Assembly: GCF_019740335.1 (NCBI RefSeq) | Contig: NZ_JAHXZS010000005.1 | Coordinates: 124,001-188,000 of the forward strand | Source of the DNA: Alteraquisediminimonas sediminicola | Lineage (GTDB): Bacteria > Pseudomonadota > Alphaproteobacteria > Sphingomonadales > Sphingomonadaceae | DNA: 64,000 nt | Direction of reading: 5' to 3' | Part shown: in pieces, positions 1 to 10,313 of the stretch | Position numbering within the stretch: position 1 is the stretch's first letter | Layout of the letters: each line of letters starts with the position of its first letter | Made by a program: the position numbers and the translations under genes | Notes under the pieces: model-generated | Told to the model about the DNA's origin: nothing | The model's database searches: none | Seen by the model: the letters and a program-made list of their open reading frames with translations, nothing else

Positions 1-1392
1 CCCGGTGAAACCGTCCGGATATTCCTCGGCGATAAAGCCCGTGGTCAATTCGCCCGAGCGGAAGCGCGGGTGCTGCATGATCGCGGAGAGGAAGTCGATA
101 TTGTGGCCAAGGCCTTCCAATTCGAACCGATCGAGCGCGGCGACCTGCTTGTCCGCCGCTTCGTCGCGGGTGGCACCCCAGGTGATGAGCTTCGCGATCA
201 TCGGATCGTAGAACATCGACACTTCGCCGCCATCGCGCACGCCATCATCGACGCGCACGCCATCGACGCCGCGAATATCGCCCGTCCAGCCCGCAACCGG
301 CGGGTTATAGCGCACAAGCCGACCGGTGGACGGCAGGAAACCGCGATACGGATCTTCGGCATAGACGCGGTTTTCAATCGCCCAACCGTCGATCTTCACA
401 TCATCCTGCGTCAGGGCGAGCTTTTCGCCCGCCGCCACGCGGATCATCTGTTCGACCAGATCGACCCCGGTGATGCATTCGGTGACCGGATGCTCCACCT
501 GCAAACGGGTGTTCATTTCGAGGAAATAGAAGCTTTCGCCCGTCGGGTCCGCACCCGAGACGATCAGTTCCACCGTACCTGCGGAATAATAGCCCACGGC
601 CTTGGCGAGCGCGACGCATTGTTCGCCCATCGCCTTACGCATCTTCGGCGTCACGAACGGTGACGGCGCTTCTTCCACGACCTTTTGGTGGCGACGCTGG
701 ATCGAGCATTCGCGCTCGTTCAGATACAGCACATTGCCATGCTGATCGCCCAAGATCTGGATTTCGATGTGGCGCGGGTTGAGGATGAACTTTTCGATGA
801 ACACGCGATCATCGCCAAAGCTGTTCAGCCCTTCGCGCTTGGTCGCTTCAAAGCCCTCGCGGACATCGTTTTCATTATAGGCAAGGCGCATGCCCTTGCC
901 ACCGCCGCCAGCCGACGCCTTCATCATCACCGGATAGCCGATCTCGTTCGAGATCTGCACGGCATGTTCGGTGCTCTCGATTTCACCGACAAAGCCGGGG
1001 ACGACATTCACGCCCGCGAGCTTGGCCAGCTTCTTCGATTCAATCTTGTCACCCATCGCGGCAATCGCGTTGATCGGCGGGCCGACAAAGGCGATGCCAT
1101 TATCGGCCAGCGCCTGTGCGAACGACGTACGTTCGGACAGAAAGCCATAGCCCGGATGGACAGCATCCGCGCCCGTCTGCTTGCAGGCTTCGATGATCTT
1201 TTCAGCGATCAAATAGCTCTGCGCCGCAGGCGACGGGCCGATATGCACGGCTTCGTCCGCCATCTGGACAAAGGGCGCGCGGGCATCGGCGTCGGAATAG
1301 ACAGCGACGGTCGCAATGCCCATCTTCTTGGCCGTGCGAATGACGCGGCAAGCGATTTCGCCACGGTTCGCAATCAGGATTTTCTTGAACAT
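1..1392 (-). CDS. pccA: Propionyl-CoA carboxylase alpha subunit (biotin carboxylase), 5' part, truncated by window edge
   Basis: This is the ATP-dependent biotin-carboxylating subunit; with PccB it makes methylmalonyl-CoA from propionyl-CoA in the cytoplasm. The reverse-strand translation opens with [14 protein letters not shown], has the ATP-grasp glycine loop [12 protein letters not shown] and the biotin carboxylase signature [14 protein letters not shown]. The 464 codons in view cover the biotin carboxylase domain; the biotinyl (AMKM-type) end would lie beyond position 1. The ATG shares its first base with the mutase stop codon (TAATG), so translation is probably coupled to scpA. An acetyl- or methylcrotonyl-CoA carboxylase would look similar, but the neighbouring mutase and epimerase argue for propionyl-CoA. 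Confidence 0.93.
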   Translation of the reverse strand, partial: MFKKILIANRGEIACRVIRTAKKMGIATVAVYSDADARAPFVQMADEAVHIGPSPAAQSYLIAEKIIEACKQTGADAVHPGYGFLSERTSFAQALADNGIAFVGPPINAIAAMGDKIESKKLAKLAGVNVVPGFVGEIESTEHAVQISNEIGYPVMMKASAGGGGKGMRLAYNENDVREGFEATKREGLNSFGDDRVFIEKFILNPRHIEIQILGDQHGNVLYLNERECSIQRRHQKVVEEAPSPFVTPKMRKAMGEQCVALAKAVGYYSAGTVELIVSGADPTGESFYFLEMNTRLQVEHPVTECITGVDLVEQMIRVAAGEKLALTQDDVKIDGWAIENRVYAEDPYRGFLPSTGRLVRYNPPVAGWTGDIRGVDGVRVDDGVRDGGEVSMFYDPMIAKLITWGATRDEAADKQVAALDRFELEGLGHNIDFLSAIMQHPRFRSGELTTGFIAEEYPDGFTG

Positions 1393-3527
1393 TATTCAGC
1401 GGCCTCCCCAGCCGGCGGCATATTGTGGCCAAGCAGACGGAGCACATCCGCCGCGCATTCAACGACATTGGAGCCGGGGCCATAAATGCCCTGCACCCCA
1501 GCATCGCGCAGATAATCATAATCCTGCGGCGGGATCACGCCGCCGGCGATCACCTTGATATCACCGCGCCCCTTTTCCTTGAGCAGGTTGATCAGTTCCG
1601 GGATCAACGTCTTGTGACCAGCGGCCAAAGACGATGCACCGACGACATCGACACCCGACTCCAGCGCCAGCACGACGGTTTCTTCCGGCGTCTGGAACAG
1701 CGGACCGGAAACAATGTCAAAGCCCATATCGCCAAAGGCGGAGGCGATGACATTGGCGCCGCGATCATGGCCATCCTGACCCATTTTGGCGACCATCACC
1801 TTGGGCGCGCGACCCATGCGGCGCTTCACGGCTTCCACGCCGTCGAGCACCTGCTGCCAACGGGTATCGCCCGTATAAGGCGCGGCATAGACACCCTTCA
1901 CCGGGGTCGGGGTGGTGCCATAACGACCGAACACATCTTCCATCGCCAGCGAAATTTCACCGAGCGTGGCGCGTTCGCGGGCGGCATCGACCGCCAATGC
2001 CAGCAGATTGCCATTGCCCTTGGCGCCTTCGCGCAGCGCATCGAGCGCAGCCTGACATTTGGCTTCGTTACGCGCCGCCTTGGTCGCCTTCAAACGGGCA
2101 ATCTGGCCATCGCGAACCTTGGCATTATCAACTTCGAGCGTTTCAAGATGATCTTCGGTCGCAAGGCGATATTTGTTCACGCCGACGATCACATCATCCG
2201 CGCGGTCAACCCGCGCCTGACGACCGGCCGCTGCTTCTTCAATCATCGCCTTCGGCCAGCCCGCCGCCACGGCCTTGGCCATGCCGCCTTCGCCATCGAC
2301 GCGGTTGATGATTTCCCATGCCTTGTCGACCAGTTCCTGCGTCAACGACTCGATATAATAAGAGCCACCCAGCGGATCGACGACATTGCACATGCCGGTT
2401 TCTTCCTGAATCACGATCTGCGTGTTGCGCGCGATACGGGCAGAGAAGTCGGTCGGCAGCGCAATCGCTTCGTCGAGCGCGTTGGTGTGCAGCGACTGGG
2501 TGCCGCCCAGCATCGCCGCCATCGCTTCGATCGTGGTGCGGATCACGTTGTTATACGGGTCCTGTTCCGTCAGCGACACGCCCGATGTCTGGCAATGGGT
2601 GCGCAGCATCTTCGAACGTTCGTCCTTCGCGCCCAATTGGGTCATCACGCGATGCCACAGCACGCGGGCCGCGCGCAGCTTGGCGACTTCCATGAAGAAG
2701 TTCATGCCGATGGCGAAGAAGAAGGACAGACGACCGGCGAATTTGTCGATGTCGAGGCCGGAAGCCACGCCATATTTCACATATTCCATGCCGTCGGCGA
2801 TGGTGAAGGCGAGTTCCTGCACCTGCGTCGCACCGGCTTCCTGCATGTGATAGCCGGAAATGGAGATGCTGTTGAACTTCGGCATCTTGGTGCTGGTATA
2901 GCCAAAGATGTCGGAGATGATCCTCATCGAGGGTTCGGGCGGATAGATATAGGTGTTCCGCACCATGAACTCTTTGAGAATGTCGTTCTGGATCGTGCCG
3001 TCGAGCTGTTCGGTCGGCACGCCCTGTTCTTCGCCCGCGATGATGAAAAAGGCGAGGATCGGGATCACCGCGCCGTTCATCGTCATCGACACCGACATCT
3101 TGTCGAGCGGGATGCCGTCGAACAGGATCTTCATGTCTTCGACGCTGTCGATTGCCACGCCCGCCTTGCCGACATCGCCAACCACGCGCGGGTGATCCGA
3201 ATCATAGCCACGGTGCGTTGCAAGATCGAACGCGACTGACAGGCCCTTTTGCCCCGCCGCAAGGTTGCGGCGATAGAAAGCGTTCGATTCCTCGGCGGTC
3301 GAGAAACCGGCATATTGGCGGATCGTCCACGGGCGACCGGCATACATCGATGCCTTCACGCCACGGGTGAACGGGGCAAAGCCGGGCAGGCCGGGATCGA
3401 CGGTCACGTCTTGTGCCGTGTACAGCGGCTTGACGGTGATCCCTTCCGGGGTGTTCCAGTTCAGGTCCTTGCCCTTGACTTCCTTGTCAGCAGCGGCCTG
3501 CCAATCGGCAACAGTCTTGTCAGTCAT
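1392..3527 (-). CDS. scpA: Methylmalonyl-CoA mutase, adenosylcobalamin-dependent
   Basis: The enzyme rearranges (R)-methylmalonyl-CoA to succinyl-CoA using adenosylcobalamin. The 711-residue protein has the expected single-chain large-subunit length: an N-terminal TIM-barrel substrate domain and a C-terminal B12-binding domain from about residue 575. That domain carries the base-off ligand motif DGHDRG (His about 587) and the later GGVIPPQDY and GPGSNV loops. Its ATG overlaps the epimerase stop by one base (TAATG), and its own stop overlaps the pccA start in the same way. This places epimerase, mutase and pccA in one coupled transcript. It relies on cobalamin, as does the metH pair at the other end of the window. 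Confidence 0.97.
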   Translation of the reverse strand: MTDKTVADWQAAADKEVKGKDLNWNTPEGITVKPLYTAQDVTVDPGLPGFAPFTRGVKASMYAGRPWTIRQYAGFSTAEESNAFYRRNLAAGQKGLSVAFDLATHRGYDSDHPRVVGDVGKAGVAIDSVEDMKILFDGIPLDKMSVSMTMNGAVIPILAFFIIAGEEQGVPTEQLDGTIQNDILKEFMVRNTYIYPPEPSMRIISDIFGYTSTKMPKFNSISISGYHMQEAGATQVQELAFTIADGMEYVKYGVASGLDIDKFAGRLSFFFAIGMNFFMEVAKLRAARVLWHRVMTQLGAKDERSKMLRTHCQTSGVSLTEQDPYNNVIRTTIEAMAAMLGGTQSLHTNALDEAIALPTDFSARIARNTQIVIQEETGMCNVVDPLGGSYYIESLTQELVDKAWEIINRVDGEGGMAKAVAAGWPKAMIEEAAAGRQARVDRADDVIVGVNKYRLATEDHLETLEVDNAKVRDGQIARLKATKAARNEAKCQAALDALREGAKGNGNLLALAVDAARERATLGEISLAMEDVFGRYGTTPTPVKGVYAAPYTGDTRWQQVLDGVEAVKRRMGRAPKVMVAKMGQDGHDRGANVIASAFGDMGFDIVSGPLFQTPEETVVLALESGVDVVGASSLAAGHKTLIPELINLLKEKGRGDIKVIAGGVIPPQDYDYLRDAGVQGIYGPGSNVVECAADVLRLLGHNMPPAGEAAE

Positions 3528-3973
3528 TAGTGCGCCCCCTTCGGCGTTTCCATGATTTCAGTCAGCACGCCGTTCATGTCTTTCGGGTGCAGGAAGAAGA
3601 TCATCGTGCCATGCGCGCCGATGCGCGGTTCGCCCAGCACCCTTTTGCCAATGGCCTCAAACTCGGCCTTGGCGACGAAAATGTCCGGCACTTCATAGCA
3701 CATGTGATGTTGGCCCCCATGGGGGTTCTTGGCGATGAAGCTGTGGATCGGCGAGCCTTCGCCCAATGGTTCGATCAGTTCGATCTGCGTGCCATGGGTT
3801 TCATTTTCGCCCGGCGTATCGATAAAGCACACCTTCACACCCTGCGACGGCAGGTCGAACGGCGCATGGATTTTCGTCGCACCCATGACATCGCGATAAT
3901 AAGCGATGCTGGCTTCGATGGACGGCGTGGCAACGCCGATATGATTGAGACGGCCCAGTTTCATTGGCTTCAT
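3527..3973 (-). CDS. mce: Methylmalonyl-CoA epimerase (VOC superfamily)
   Basis: The protein interconverts (S)- and (R)-methylmalonyl-CoA, linking the carboxylase product to the mutase. It is a short vicinal-oxygen-chelate protein with an HIGVAT first metal ligand, a central [10 protein letters not shown] ligand segment and a terminal LTEIME glutamate. There are two start choices. The first ATG (3973) gives 148 residues, but a GAAAGG Shine-Dalgarno directly abuts it. The second ATG at 3964 (145 residues, [10 protein letters not shown]) lies nine bases from that SD and is probably the true start. The gene sits between pccB and the mutase, separated from pccB by a hairpin-bearing gap and coupled to the mutase by TAATG. 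Confidence 0.95.
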   Translation of the reverse strand: MKPMKLGRLNHIGVATPSIEASIAYYRDVMGATKIHAPFDLPSQGVKVCFIDTPGENETHGTQIELIEPLGEGSPIHSFIAKNPHGGQHHMCYEVPDIFVAKAEFEAIGKRVLGEPRIGAHGTMIFFLHPKDMNGVLTEIMETPKGAH

Positions 3974-3983
3974 CCTTTCAACT

Positions 3984-4013
3984 CGTCACGCGGCGACAAG
4001 GCACCGCGTGACG
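3984..4013. other. Intercistronic hairpin between pccB and the epimerase gene
   Basis: A perfect 10-bp inverted repeat, CGTCACGCGG (3984-3993) and CCGCGTGACG (4004-4013), encloses a 10-base loop. It fills most of the 47-base gap between the pccB stop and the epimerase start. No T-run follows on the minus strand, so it does not look like an intrinsic terminator. It may stabilise or process the mRNA so that pccB and the downstream genes are made in different amounts; that role is inferred. Confidence 0.6.
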
Positions 4014-4020
4014 ACGAGAC

Positions 4021-5547
4021 TCAAAGCGGAATGTTGTCGTGCTTCTTCCAAGGATTTTCGAGTTCCTTGTTGCGCAGCTTGCGAAGACCCAGAGCGATCC
4101 GGCGACGGGTCGAATGCGGATAGATCACCTCGTCGATAAAGCCCTTTGACGCCGCCACGAACGGGTTGGCGAAACGGTCTTCATATTCCTTGGTGCGCTC
4201 CGCGATTTCTTCCGTCGTCTTGCCACGGAAGATGATTTCCACCGCGCCCTTGGCGCCCATCACGGCGATTTCGGCGGTCGGCCATGCATAGTTCAAATCG
4301 CCGCGCAGATGCTTGGACGCCATCACGTCATACGCGCCGCCATAGGCCTTGCGGGTGATGATGGTGATTTTCGGCACGGTCGCTTCAGCATAAGCGAACA
4401 GCAGCTTGGCGCCATGTTTGATGATGCCGTTATGTTCCTGGCTGACGCCCGGCAAGAAGCCCGGCACATCGACAAAGGTAATGATCGGAATCTCGAACGC
4501 ATCGCAGAAGCGGACGAAACGACCCGCCTTTTTCGACGCATTGATATCGAGACAGCCCGCCAGCACGATCGGCTGATTGGCGACGATGCCGACGGTGCGG
4601 CCTTCGATCCGGCCAAAACCGATGATGATATTGCCTGCATGGGTCGGCTGGACTTCGAAGAAATCGCCTTCATCGACGGTCTTCTTGATAACTTCATGCA
4701 TGTCATAGGGCATATTCGCCGATGCCGGGATGACCGTATCGAGGCTTTCCTCAATCCGATCCCAAGGATCGTCGGTGGGCCGTTCCGGCACGCCGATCCG
4801 GTTGTTTTCCGGCAGATAGTCGAAGAAGTCGCGCGCCGCGAGCAGGGCTTCGATGTCATTTTCAAACGCGACATCCGCCACGCCCGATTTCGCCGTATGG
4901 GTGACGGCACCGCCCAGTTCTTCCTGCGTCACGACTTCGTTGGTGACGGTCTTGACCACGTCCGGGCCGGTCACGAACATATAGGAGCTGTCCTTCACCA
5001 TGAAGATGAAGTCGGTCATCGCGGGCGAATAGACCGCGCCGCCCGCGCATGGCCCCATGATCAGCGAGATCTGCGGCACCACGCCCGAAGCATTCACATT
5101 GCGCTGGAACACTTCGGCATAGCCGCCAAGCGATGCCACGCCTTCCTGAATGCGCGCGCCGCCGGAATCGTTGAGGCCGATGACCGGTGCGCCGACCTTC
5201 AGCGCCATGTCCATCACCTTGCAGATTTTCTGCGCATGGCGTTCGGAGAGCGAGCCGCCGAACACGGTGAAGTCCTGGCTGAACACGAATACCAGACGAC
5301 CGTTGATCGTGCCGGAGCCGGTGACGACGCCATCGCCCGGGATCTTGGTTTCATCCATGCCGAAGTCGGTGCAATTATGCTCGACATACATGTCATATTC
5401 TTCAAATGAGCCTTCATCGAGAAGGACCTCCAGCCGCTCGCGCGCCGTCAGGCGGCCCTTGGCATGCTGTGAATCGATGCGCTTTTGACCGCCACCCATG
5501 CGGGCTGCATCACGACGCTTTTCGAGTTCGGCGATATTGGAAGACAT
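4021..5547 (-). CDS. pccB: Propionyl-CoA carboxylase beta subunit (carboxyltransferase)
   Basis: This subunit transfers the carboxyl group from biotin to propionyl-CoA. The 508-residue protein is of family length and shows the acyl-CoA and carboxybiotin crotonase-fold segments [30 protein letters not shown] and, in the C-terminal half, [13 protein letters not shown]. The start [12 protein letters not shown] at 5547 has AAAGGGG about six bases upstream; the frame stays open further upstream, but that extension runs into the regulatory region and does not look like protein. It is the first gene of the pccB-mce-scpA-pccA operon, which is probably controlled by the divergent regulator at 5676 through sites in the shared intergenic region. 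Confidence 0.96.
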   Translation of the reverse strand: MSSNIAELEKRRDAARMGGGQKRIDSQHAKGRLTARERLEVLLDEGSFEEYDMYVEHNCTDFGMDETKIPGDGVVTGSGTINGRLVFVFSQDFTVFGGSLSERHAQKICKVMDMALKVGAPVIGLNDSGGARIQEGVASLGGYAEVFQRNVNASGVVPQISLIMGPCAGGAVYSPAMTDFIFMVKDSSYMFVTGPDVVKTVTNEVVTQEELGGAVTHTAKSGVADVAFENDIEALLAARDFFDYLPENNRIGVPERPTDDPWDRIEESLDTVIPASANMPYDMHEVIKKTVDEGDFFEVQPTHAGNIIIGFGRIEGRTVGIVANQPIVLAGCLDINASKKAGRFVRFCDAFEIPIITFVDVPGFLPGVSQEHNGIIKHGAKLLFAYAEATVPKITIITRKAYGGAYDVMASKHLRGDLNYAWPTAEIAVMGAKGAVEIIFRGKTTEEIAERTKEYEDRFANPFVAASKGFIDEVIYPHSTRRRIALGLRKLRNKELENPWKKHDNIPL

Positions 5548-5601
5548 AACGGCCCCTTTGCATGTTCGGATTCGCTTTGGCCTGCCCTTTCTGCATTGGC
5601 G

Positions 5602-5658
5602 GTTGCATTGCAACATGAATTTTGTGTAATCTTGCAAAGTTGCAAATATAGACTTTGC
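5602..5658. promoter_or_regulatory. Candidate ScfR/PccR operators between pccB and scfR
   Basis: The 128-base divergent intergenic region holds three related signals. A perfect palindrome GTTGCATTGCAAC lies at 5602-5614. A direct repeat TTGCAAA occurs at 5632-5638 and 5640-5646. An inverted GCAAA-N7-TTTGC pair spans 5642-5658. PccR-type ScfR regulators are reported, from memory, to bind paired TTTGCAAA boxes in front of pcc genes. The core matches, but the spacing here is tighter. The site lies where it could control both pccB (minus) and the regulator itself (plus). Confidence 0.6.
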
Positions 5659-5675
5659 GGAATAGGCTGCACTTC

Positions 5676-7085
5676 ATGTCCCGACATCGCATTTACGCCG
5701 GTAGCCGCATCAGGGCGCTGCGCGCCGCCCGCCAGTTAAAACAGGCGGATATGGCGGCGCTTTTGGGCATTTCGACCAGCTATCTCAGCCAGATCGAACA
5801 TGACGACCGGCCATTGACCGCCGCACTGCTGACGACACTCAGCGAACGTTTTGCCGGTGATTGGCAGCCGATGGGGGTGGAACAGGTCACGGGCCGGATT
5901 GCGGCGCTGGCCGAGGCACTGGCCGATCCCGCGATACCGGGGCCGCCGATCGATGCCGAGACCCTTTATCGTTTTGCCGAACAGCAACCCGCCTTGGCAG
6001 AACGGATGATCGCGATGCACGACGGCTTTCGCCAAAGCCAGGAACAGGTCCGTATCCATGACGATGCGTTGGCCAGCGGCGTGGGCGATCCGGCTCGCCT
6101 GCCATGGGAAGAAGTGCGCGACTGGTTCCATTGGTCGGGCAATTATGTCGATGCGCTGGACCGCGCCGCCGAGCGATTATCGCGCGACATTGCCGCTGGC
6201 GAGATGGTGAGCGAGGCCGCGCTTCATCAGCGCCTGCTGGCCCGCCATGGCATTCGGGTCGCGAGCGCGCCCGTATCCGCGCCGCTGCGACAATTCAGCC
6301 GATCCCAGCGCGAATTGCGGGTCAATGCCGCTTTGCCGCCCGAAAGCCGCCGTTTCGTCATCGCCCATCAACTCGCGGCGCTGGAAATGGCGGCGCATAT
6401 GGGCGAAATCGCGTGGACATCGCCCGGCCTGTCGGATGAGGCGCGGACCTTGTTGAGGATCGGCCTTGCCAATTATGCGGCGGGCGCGATTTTGATGCCT
6501 TATGGCCGCTATCGCGAACGAGCGGCAGCGCTGCGCCATGACATCGACGCTTTGTGCCAGCAATTCGGAGTGAGCTTTGAACAGGCCTGCCACCGCCTCT
6601 CCACCCTGCAACGCCCGGGCGAACGCGGCGTCCCCTTTTATTTCCTGCGGGTGGACATGGCGGGCAATATCACCAAGCGCCACAGCGCGACCCGGCTGCA
6701 ATTTGCGCGTTTTGGCGGCGCTTGCCCGTTGTGGATTGTGCATGAGGCCGTCGCCATTCCCGACCGTATCTTGGTCCAATTGGCCGAAACGCCCGATGGG
6801 GTGCGTTATGTATCGATGGCCAAGGGGCTGGTGAAGCCGTCCGGCAGCTTCACCCGTGCGCCGAGGCGCTATGCCGTGGCCTTGGGGTGCGAAGTCGGGC
6901 AGGCCCATCAGTTCATCTATGCCGATCATGTGGATATGGGCGGGAACGGCAACCCGACACCGATTGGCATTAGCTGCCGCCTATGCCCCCGCCCCGATTG
7001 CGACCAACGCGCCTTCCCGCCCGCAGACCGACCGGCGCTGGTGGACCCGGATGTGCGCGATGTCGTGCCGTATCGGGTGGGGTGA
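5676..7085 (+). CDS. pccR: Short-chain fatty acyl-CoA-responsive regulator (ScfR/PccR family, XRE + IrrE-like)
   Basis: This is a 469-residue transcription regulator with an N-terminal XRE helix-turn-helix (about residues 8-62, containing QADMAALLGISTSYLSQIE), an ImmA/IrrE-like middle and a C-terminal DUF2083-type region with the cysteine cluster SCRLCPRPDCDQRAF. In the middle domain the zinc-protease HExxH is degenerate (AHQLAALE), so it is probably a ligand-binding rather than a proteolytic fold. The frame opens at 5655, but MSRHRIYAGSRIRALR at 5676 matches the family start. Divergence from the propionyl-CoA operon and the palindromic sites between them suggest it controls propionate and odd-chain fatty acid catabolism. 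The symbol is by analogy with Rhodobacter PccR. Confidence 0.88.
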   Translation: MSRHRIYAGSRIRALRAARQLKQADMAALLGISTSYLSQIEHDDRPLTAALLTTLSERFAGDWQPMGVEQVTGRIAALAEALADPAIPGPPIDAETLYRFAEQQPALAERMIAMHDGFRQSQEQVRIHDDALASGVGDPARLPWEEVRDWFHWSGNYVDALDRAAERLSRDIAAGEMVSEAALHQRLLARHGIRVASAPVSAPLRQFSRSQRELRVNAALPPESRRFVIAHQLAALEMAAHMGEIAWTSPGLSDEARTLLRIGLANYAAGAILMPYGRYRERAAALRHDIDALCQQFGVSFEQACHRLSTLQRPGERGVPFYFLRVDMAGNITKRHSATRLQFARFGGACPLWIVHEAVAIPDRILVQLAETPDGVRYVSMAKGLVKPSGSFTRAPRRYAVALGCEVGQAHQFIYADHVDMGGNGNPTPIGISCRLCPRPDCDQRAFPPADRPALVDPDVRDVVPYRVG

Positions 7086-7319
7086 GTATAAATTTACCGC
7101 CAAAATAAGATAAAAACTATTAATAAACAACTATTTCGGCATGATTTTGTGACAAATTTATTACAGGTATCCACCATTCTCATTGCACCGCCTTTGTGCT
7201 GTGTTGCCACCGAACATAAATGACGTTGAAACCTTTCCAGTCAGTCGCCGCAGGGGGCGGAGACTGCGTTCACCGTTAATCGCAGGGCGATGCAAGTCCC
7301 TGTGTAATGGGGGTTTATA
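7086..7319 (+). promoter_or_regulatory. AT-rich promoter and possibly structured leader of the TonB receptor
   Basis: This 234-base non-coding stretch starts AT-rich. A weak sigma70-like promoter is possible: TTGTGC at 7194-7199, a 17-base spacer and TAAATG at 7217-7222. The downstream leader can form two hairpins. One pairs CAGT+CGCC with GGCG+ACTG around 7238-7265, with a three-base bulge. The other is CAGGG/CCCTG around 7282-7302. A GGGGG Shine-Dalgarno lies about six bases before the ATG at 7320. No known riboswitch class was recognised. Confidence 0.35.
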
Positions 7320-10214
7320 ATGTCGCTTAAAAACACCACACATCTTTTGGCGAGTTCCATTCTCGCTAGCGCCATCGCCCTGCCAGCCTATGCTGCTGCG
7401 GCGACGGCAGAGACCGAATCCAACGAGGTTATCATTGTCACCGGCTCGCGCATCGCGCGCCCCGACCTGCAGGCATCGACACCAATCCAAGTGGTGAGCG
7501 CGACGAACCTTGCGGAACAAGGTGCCGTCAATGTCAGCGATGTGCTGAATGAACTGCCCGCAGTCGGGATCGGCACCACCCGCACCAATTCGAACTTTGC
7601 AACGTCGGGCAATGGTCAGGCGACGGTGAACCTACGCAATCTTGGCTCTAATCGCACGCTCGTCCTGCAAAATGGTCGCCGCCTCGTATCCGGCATCGGT
7701 GGCAGCTCTGCGGTCGACCTCAACAATATCCCGACCGAATTGATTGAGCGCGTGGAAGTGCTGACCGGCGGGGCATCCGCGCTATACGGGTCGGAAGCCA
7801 TGGCCGGCGTCGTCAACTTCATCCTCAAGAAGAACTATCAAGGGGTCGCGCTGCGCACACAAGCCGGGATCACGTCCAAGGGCGATTTACCGACACGTTT
7901 GTTTGCCGCCACCGCAGGCACGAATTTCAACGATGGCCGGGGCAATATCACCGTCTATGGCCAATATGACAAGGATGGAGGCCTGCTATCGCGCAAGCGG
8001 AAAATTTCGGCTGAGGACAATCCGTTCCGCAGTTCTTTTGTCCCACAGGGCCGTTTTGACGTGATCGACCCCAATGGCGACGATATTCAGGACCTGTCGA
8101 CGGTTTACACCTATGGCCCCGATAACCAGCTGAAAGAAGGCTATGTCGGCGCGGTAGATGGCTATAACCGGAACGCCCAACGTTATATCTCGGTCCCAGT
8201 CGAGCGTTATATGGGATCGATCCTTGCTCATTATGATTTTGCGGATGAAATCGGCGTCTTCTTCGAAGGCAATTACGCCAAGACCAAGTCGCGCAGTAGG
8301 TTGGAGGCCCTCGCCACTGACAATAGCGATGCGACGATGCCAGATGGCACACCCTATGGCGGCCTGACCATCGACAATCCCTTTATCCCGGATATTATCA
8401 AGGCAAAGATGACGGAATTGGGTACCGACACCCTATTGTTCCGCAAGCGCATGGTCGGCGTGTTTGATCGATCCAATGTGAATGAACGCGAATATTATCG
8501 TGTGGTCGCAGGCTTTCAGGGTGAGATCGCGGGCAAATGGAATTGGGATGCCTATTATAATTATGGGCAGACAACTGAGTCCACCGCGTCTGAAACCGCG
8601 CTGCGTGACCGCTATTATTATGCGTTGGATGCCATCGCCGGTCCGGGCGGCACAGCCATTTGTCGGGATGCCGCTGCACGGGCGGCGGGCTGCGTCCCGT
8701 TCAACCCCTTCGGATTCAACTCGGCCAGTCCGCAAGCCGCCGCCTACATCACCAACAATGGCCAGTTGTCGACCTATGATTCCAAGGTCAGCCAATCCGT
8801 ATTTGGCGCCAATCTCTCCGGCCCGATATACACGCTGCCTGCCGGTGACGTGAAAATCGCCGTAGGGGCAGAGCGGCGGACTGAAAAAAGTCGAGAAGTC
8901 TTCGACCTGCAAACCCAGCTCGGCAACACTATGGGCAATGCGCTGACCAACACCATTGGCAAATACAAGGTGTTCGAAAGCTATGCCGAAACCGTCATCC
9001 CGCTGATCGCCGACCAGCCATGGGCGGAATATCTGGGGGTTGAAGGTGCGGTGCGCTATGGCGACTATTCGACCGTCGGCACTGTCTGGAGCTGGAAAGG
9101 CGGCGCCGAATACGCGCCAAGCCGCGACATCCGGTTTCGCGCCGTATATTCGGTCGCGACCCGCGCCCCGAATATCGGTGAACTGTACCAAGGCGCGTCA
9201 CAAACTTTCCCGAATGGGATCGTCGATCCCTGCGAAGGCGTGACGCTAACATCCAACCGGCCACAGGATGTCTATTGCCGGGCGGTGCCGGGTATCGCTT
9301 CTCAGATCGCTGGCGGTGGCGCGTTCACCTATGATGACAATACCGATGTGCAGAGCATTGAAGGCACGGATGGCGGCAACCTCAATTTGTCCGAAGAAAC
9401 CGCAAAGACGCTGACATTGGGCGTGGTCTTCACCCCGCAATCGATCCGCAATTTCTCAATGACGGTCGATTTCTTCGACATCCGAGTCCGGGATGCGATC
9501 CAATTTGTTCCGCGCAACAGCATCCTCCAGACTTGCGTCGATATGGCGGGTGCTTCGCCTTTGTGCGAATTGATCGTGCGGGAAGGCGCAGGTGGTAATC
9601 CGCGTGGTCGCACCCCGGGCACTGTCTGGCAGATAGATTCCCGCCCGGTAAACGCAGCCTCTATCCAGACACGCGGCATCGATGTGGCCGTGCGGTACAA
9701 GACACCTGAATTCCAGATGTTCAAGGCCACATCGGCGATCAGCTTCAATCTGGCCTATACCTATCTGGACAAGTTGACGCTCCAGCCGCTGGCAGGCCTG
9801 CCGGTCGAAAACAACCGAGGCCAGCTTGATGGCGATGGTCGCTTGGGCGCCGGTTTCAAGCATCGCTGGAATCTGTCGACCACGCTCGACATGGGGGATG
9901 TCAGCCTGAACTGGCGCGCCAATTTCCTCAGCAAGATGAAGGACACGCTGGGGCCGGATGTGGATTCGCCGCTGGGTGACGAAACCAACACCGTCAAATC
10001 CTATTTCTACAATGATGCGCAATTGCGTTGGAACTTTGGCGGCGATACCAACCGAACGCTTGAGTTGTATTTTGGCATCGACAACATGTTTGATGTGAAG
10101 CCACCGGTCATCAACCAGAATGGCGCATCGCACATCACCGGCACCGAAACGGCGGCAGATACTTATGACCCCTATGGCCGCCGCTTCTATGCAGGGGCCG
10201 CGATCAAATTCTGA
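7320..10214 (+). CDS. TonB-dependent outer membrane receptor
   Basis: This 964-residue outer membrane transporter has a Sec signal peptide (hydrophobic SSILASAIALPAYA, cleaved near residue 27). A plug domain follows, starting EVIIVTGSRIARPDLQ and containing NLRNLGSNRTLVLQNGRR. Then comes a long beta-barrel ending in YGRRFYAGAAIKF, whose terminal Phe is the usual BAM recognition residue. This plug type is common in sphingomonads, where such receptors are often linked to peptide or glycan uptake. The substrate cannot be read from the sequence, and no periplasmic or inner-membrane partner lies beside it. It is a single-gene unit with its own leader and a strong terminator. Confidence 0.95.
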   Translation: MSLKNTTHLLASSILASAIALPAYAAAATAETESNEVIIVTGSRIARPDLQASTPIQVVSATNLAEQGAVNVSDVLNELPAVGIGTTRTNSNFATSGNGQATVNLRNLGSNRTLVLQNGRRLVSGIGGSSAVDLNNIPTELIERVEVLTGGASALYGSEAMAGVVNFILKKNYQGVALRTQAGITSKGDLPTRLFAATAGTNFNDGRGNITVYGQYDKDGGLLSRKRKISAEDNPFRSSFVPQGRFDVIDPNGDDIQDLSTVYTYGPDNQLKEGYVGAVDGYNRNAQRYISVPVERYMGSILAHYDFADEIGVFFEGNYAKTKSRSRLEALATDNSDATMPDGTPYGGLTIDNPFIPDIIKAKMTELGTDTLLFRKRMVGVFDRSNVNEREYYRVVAGFQGEIAGKWNWDAYYNYGQTTESTASETALRDRYYYALDAIAGPGGTAICRDAAARAAGCVPFNPFGFNSASPQAAAYITNNGQLSTYDSKVSQSVFGANLSGPIYTLPAGDVKIAVGAERRTEKSREVFDLQTQLGNTMGNALTNTIGKYKVFESYAETVIPLIADQPWAEYLGVEGAVRYGDYSTVGTVWSWKGGAEYAPSRDIRFRAVYSVATRAPNIGELYQGASQTFPNGIVDPCEGVTLTSNRPQDVYCRAVPGIASQIAGGGAFTYDDNTDVQSIEGTDGGNLNLSEETAKTLTLGVVFTPQSIRNFSMTVDFFDIRVRDAIQFVPRNSILQTCVDMAGASPLCELIVREGAGGNPRGRTPGTVWQIDSRPVNAASIQTRGIDVAVRYKTPEFQMFKATSAISFNLAYTYLDKLTLQPLAGLPVENNRGQLDGDGRLGAGFKHRWNLSTTLDMGDVSLNWRANFLSKMKDTLGPDVDSPLGDETNTVKSYFYNDAQLRWNFGGDTNRTLELYFGIDNMFDVKPPVINQNGASHITGTETAADTYDPYGRRFYAGAAIKF

Positions 10215-10236
10215 CCTGCTTGCTTTGATGAATAAC

Positions 10237-10272
10237 AAAGGGGGGATGCGGGCGACCGTGTCCCCTTTTTTT
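10237..10272 (+). terminator. Rho-independent terminator after the TonB receptor
   Basis: AAAGGGG (from 10237) pairs with CCCCTTT around a GC-rich loop and is followed by a run of T (up to 10272). It sits 22 bases after the receptor stop codon and before rnr, separating the two units. Confidence 0.85.
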
Positions 10273-10313
10273 GGCGCTTTCATCCGGGCGGCACCGGCCC
10301 TACATGTGTTCGA

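Noticed and set aside
1425-3239. 604-codon plus-strand open frame
   Set aside because: It is the complement of the methylmalonyl-CoA mutase gene. The His/Arg/Asp-rich translation has no family features and high GC alone keeps it open.
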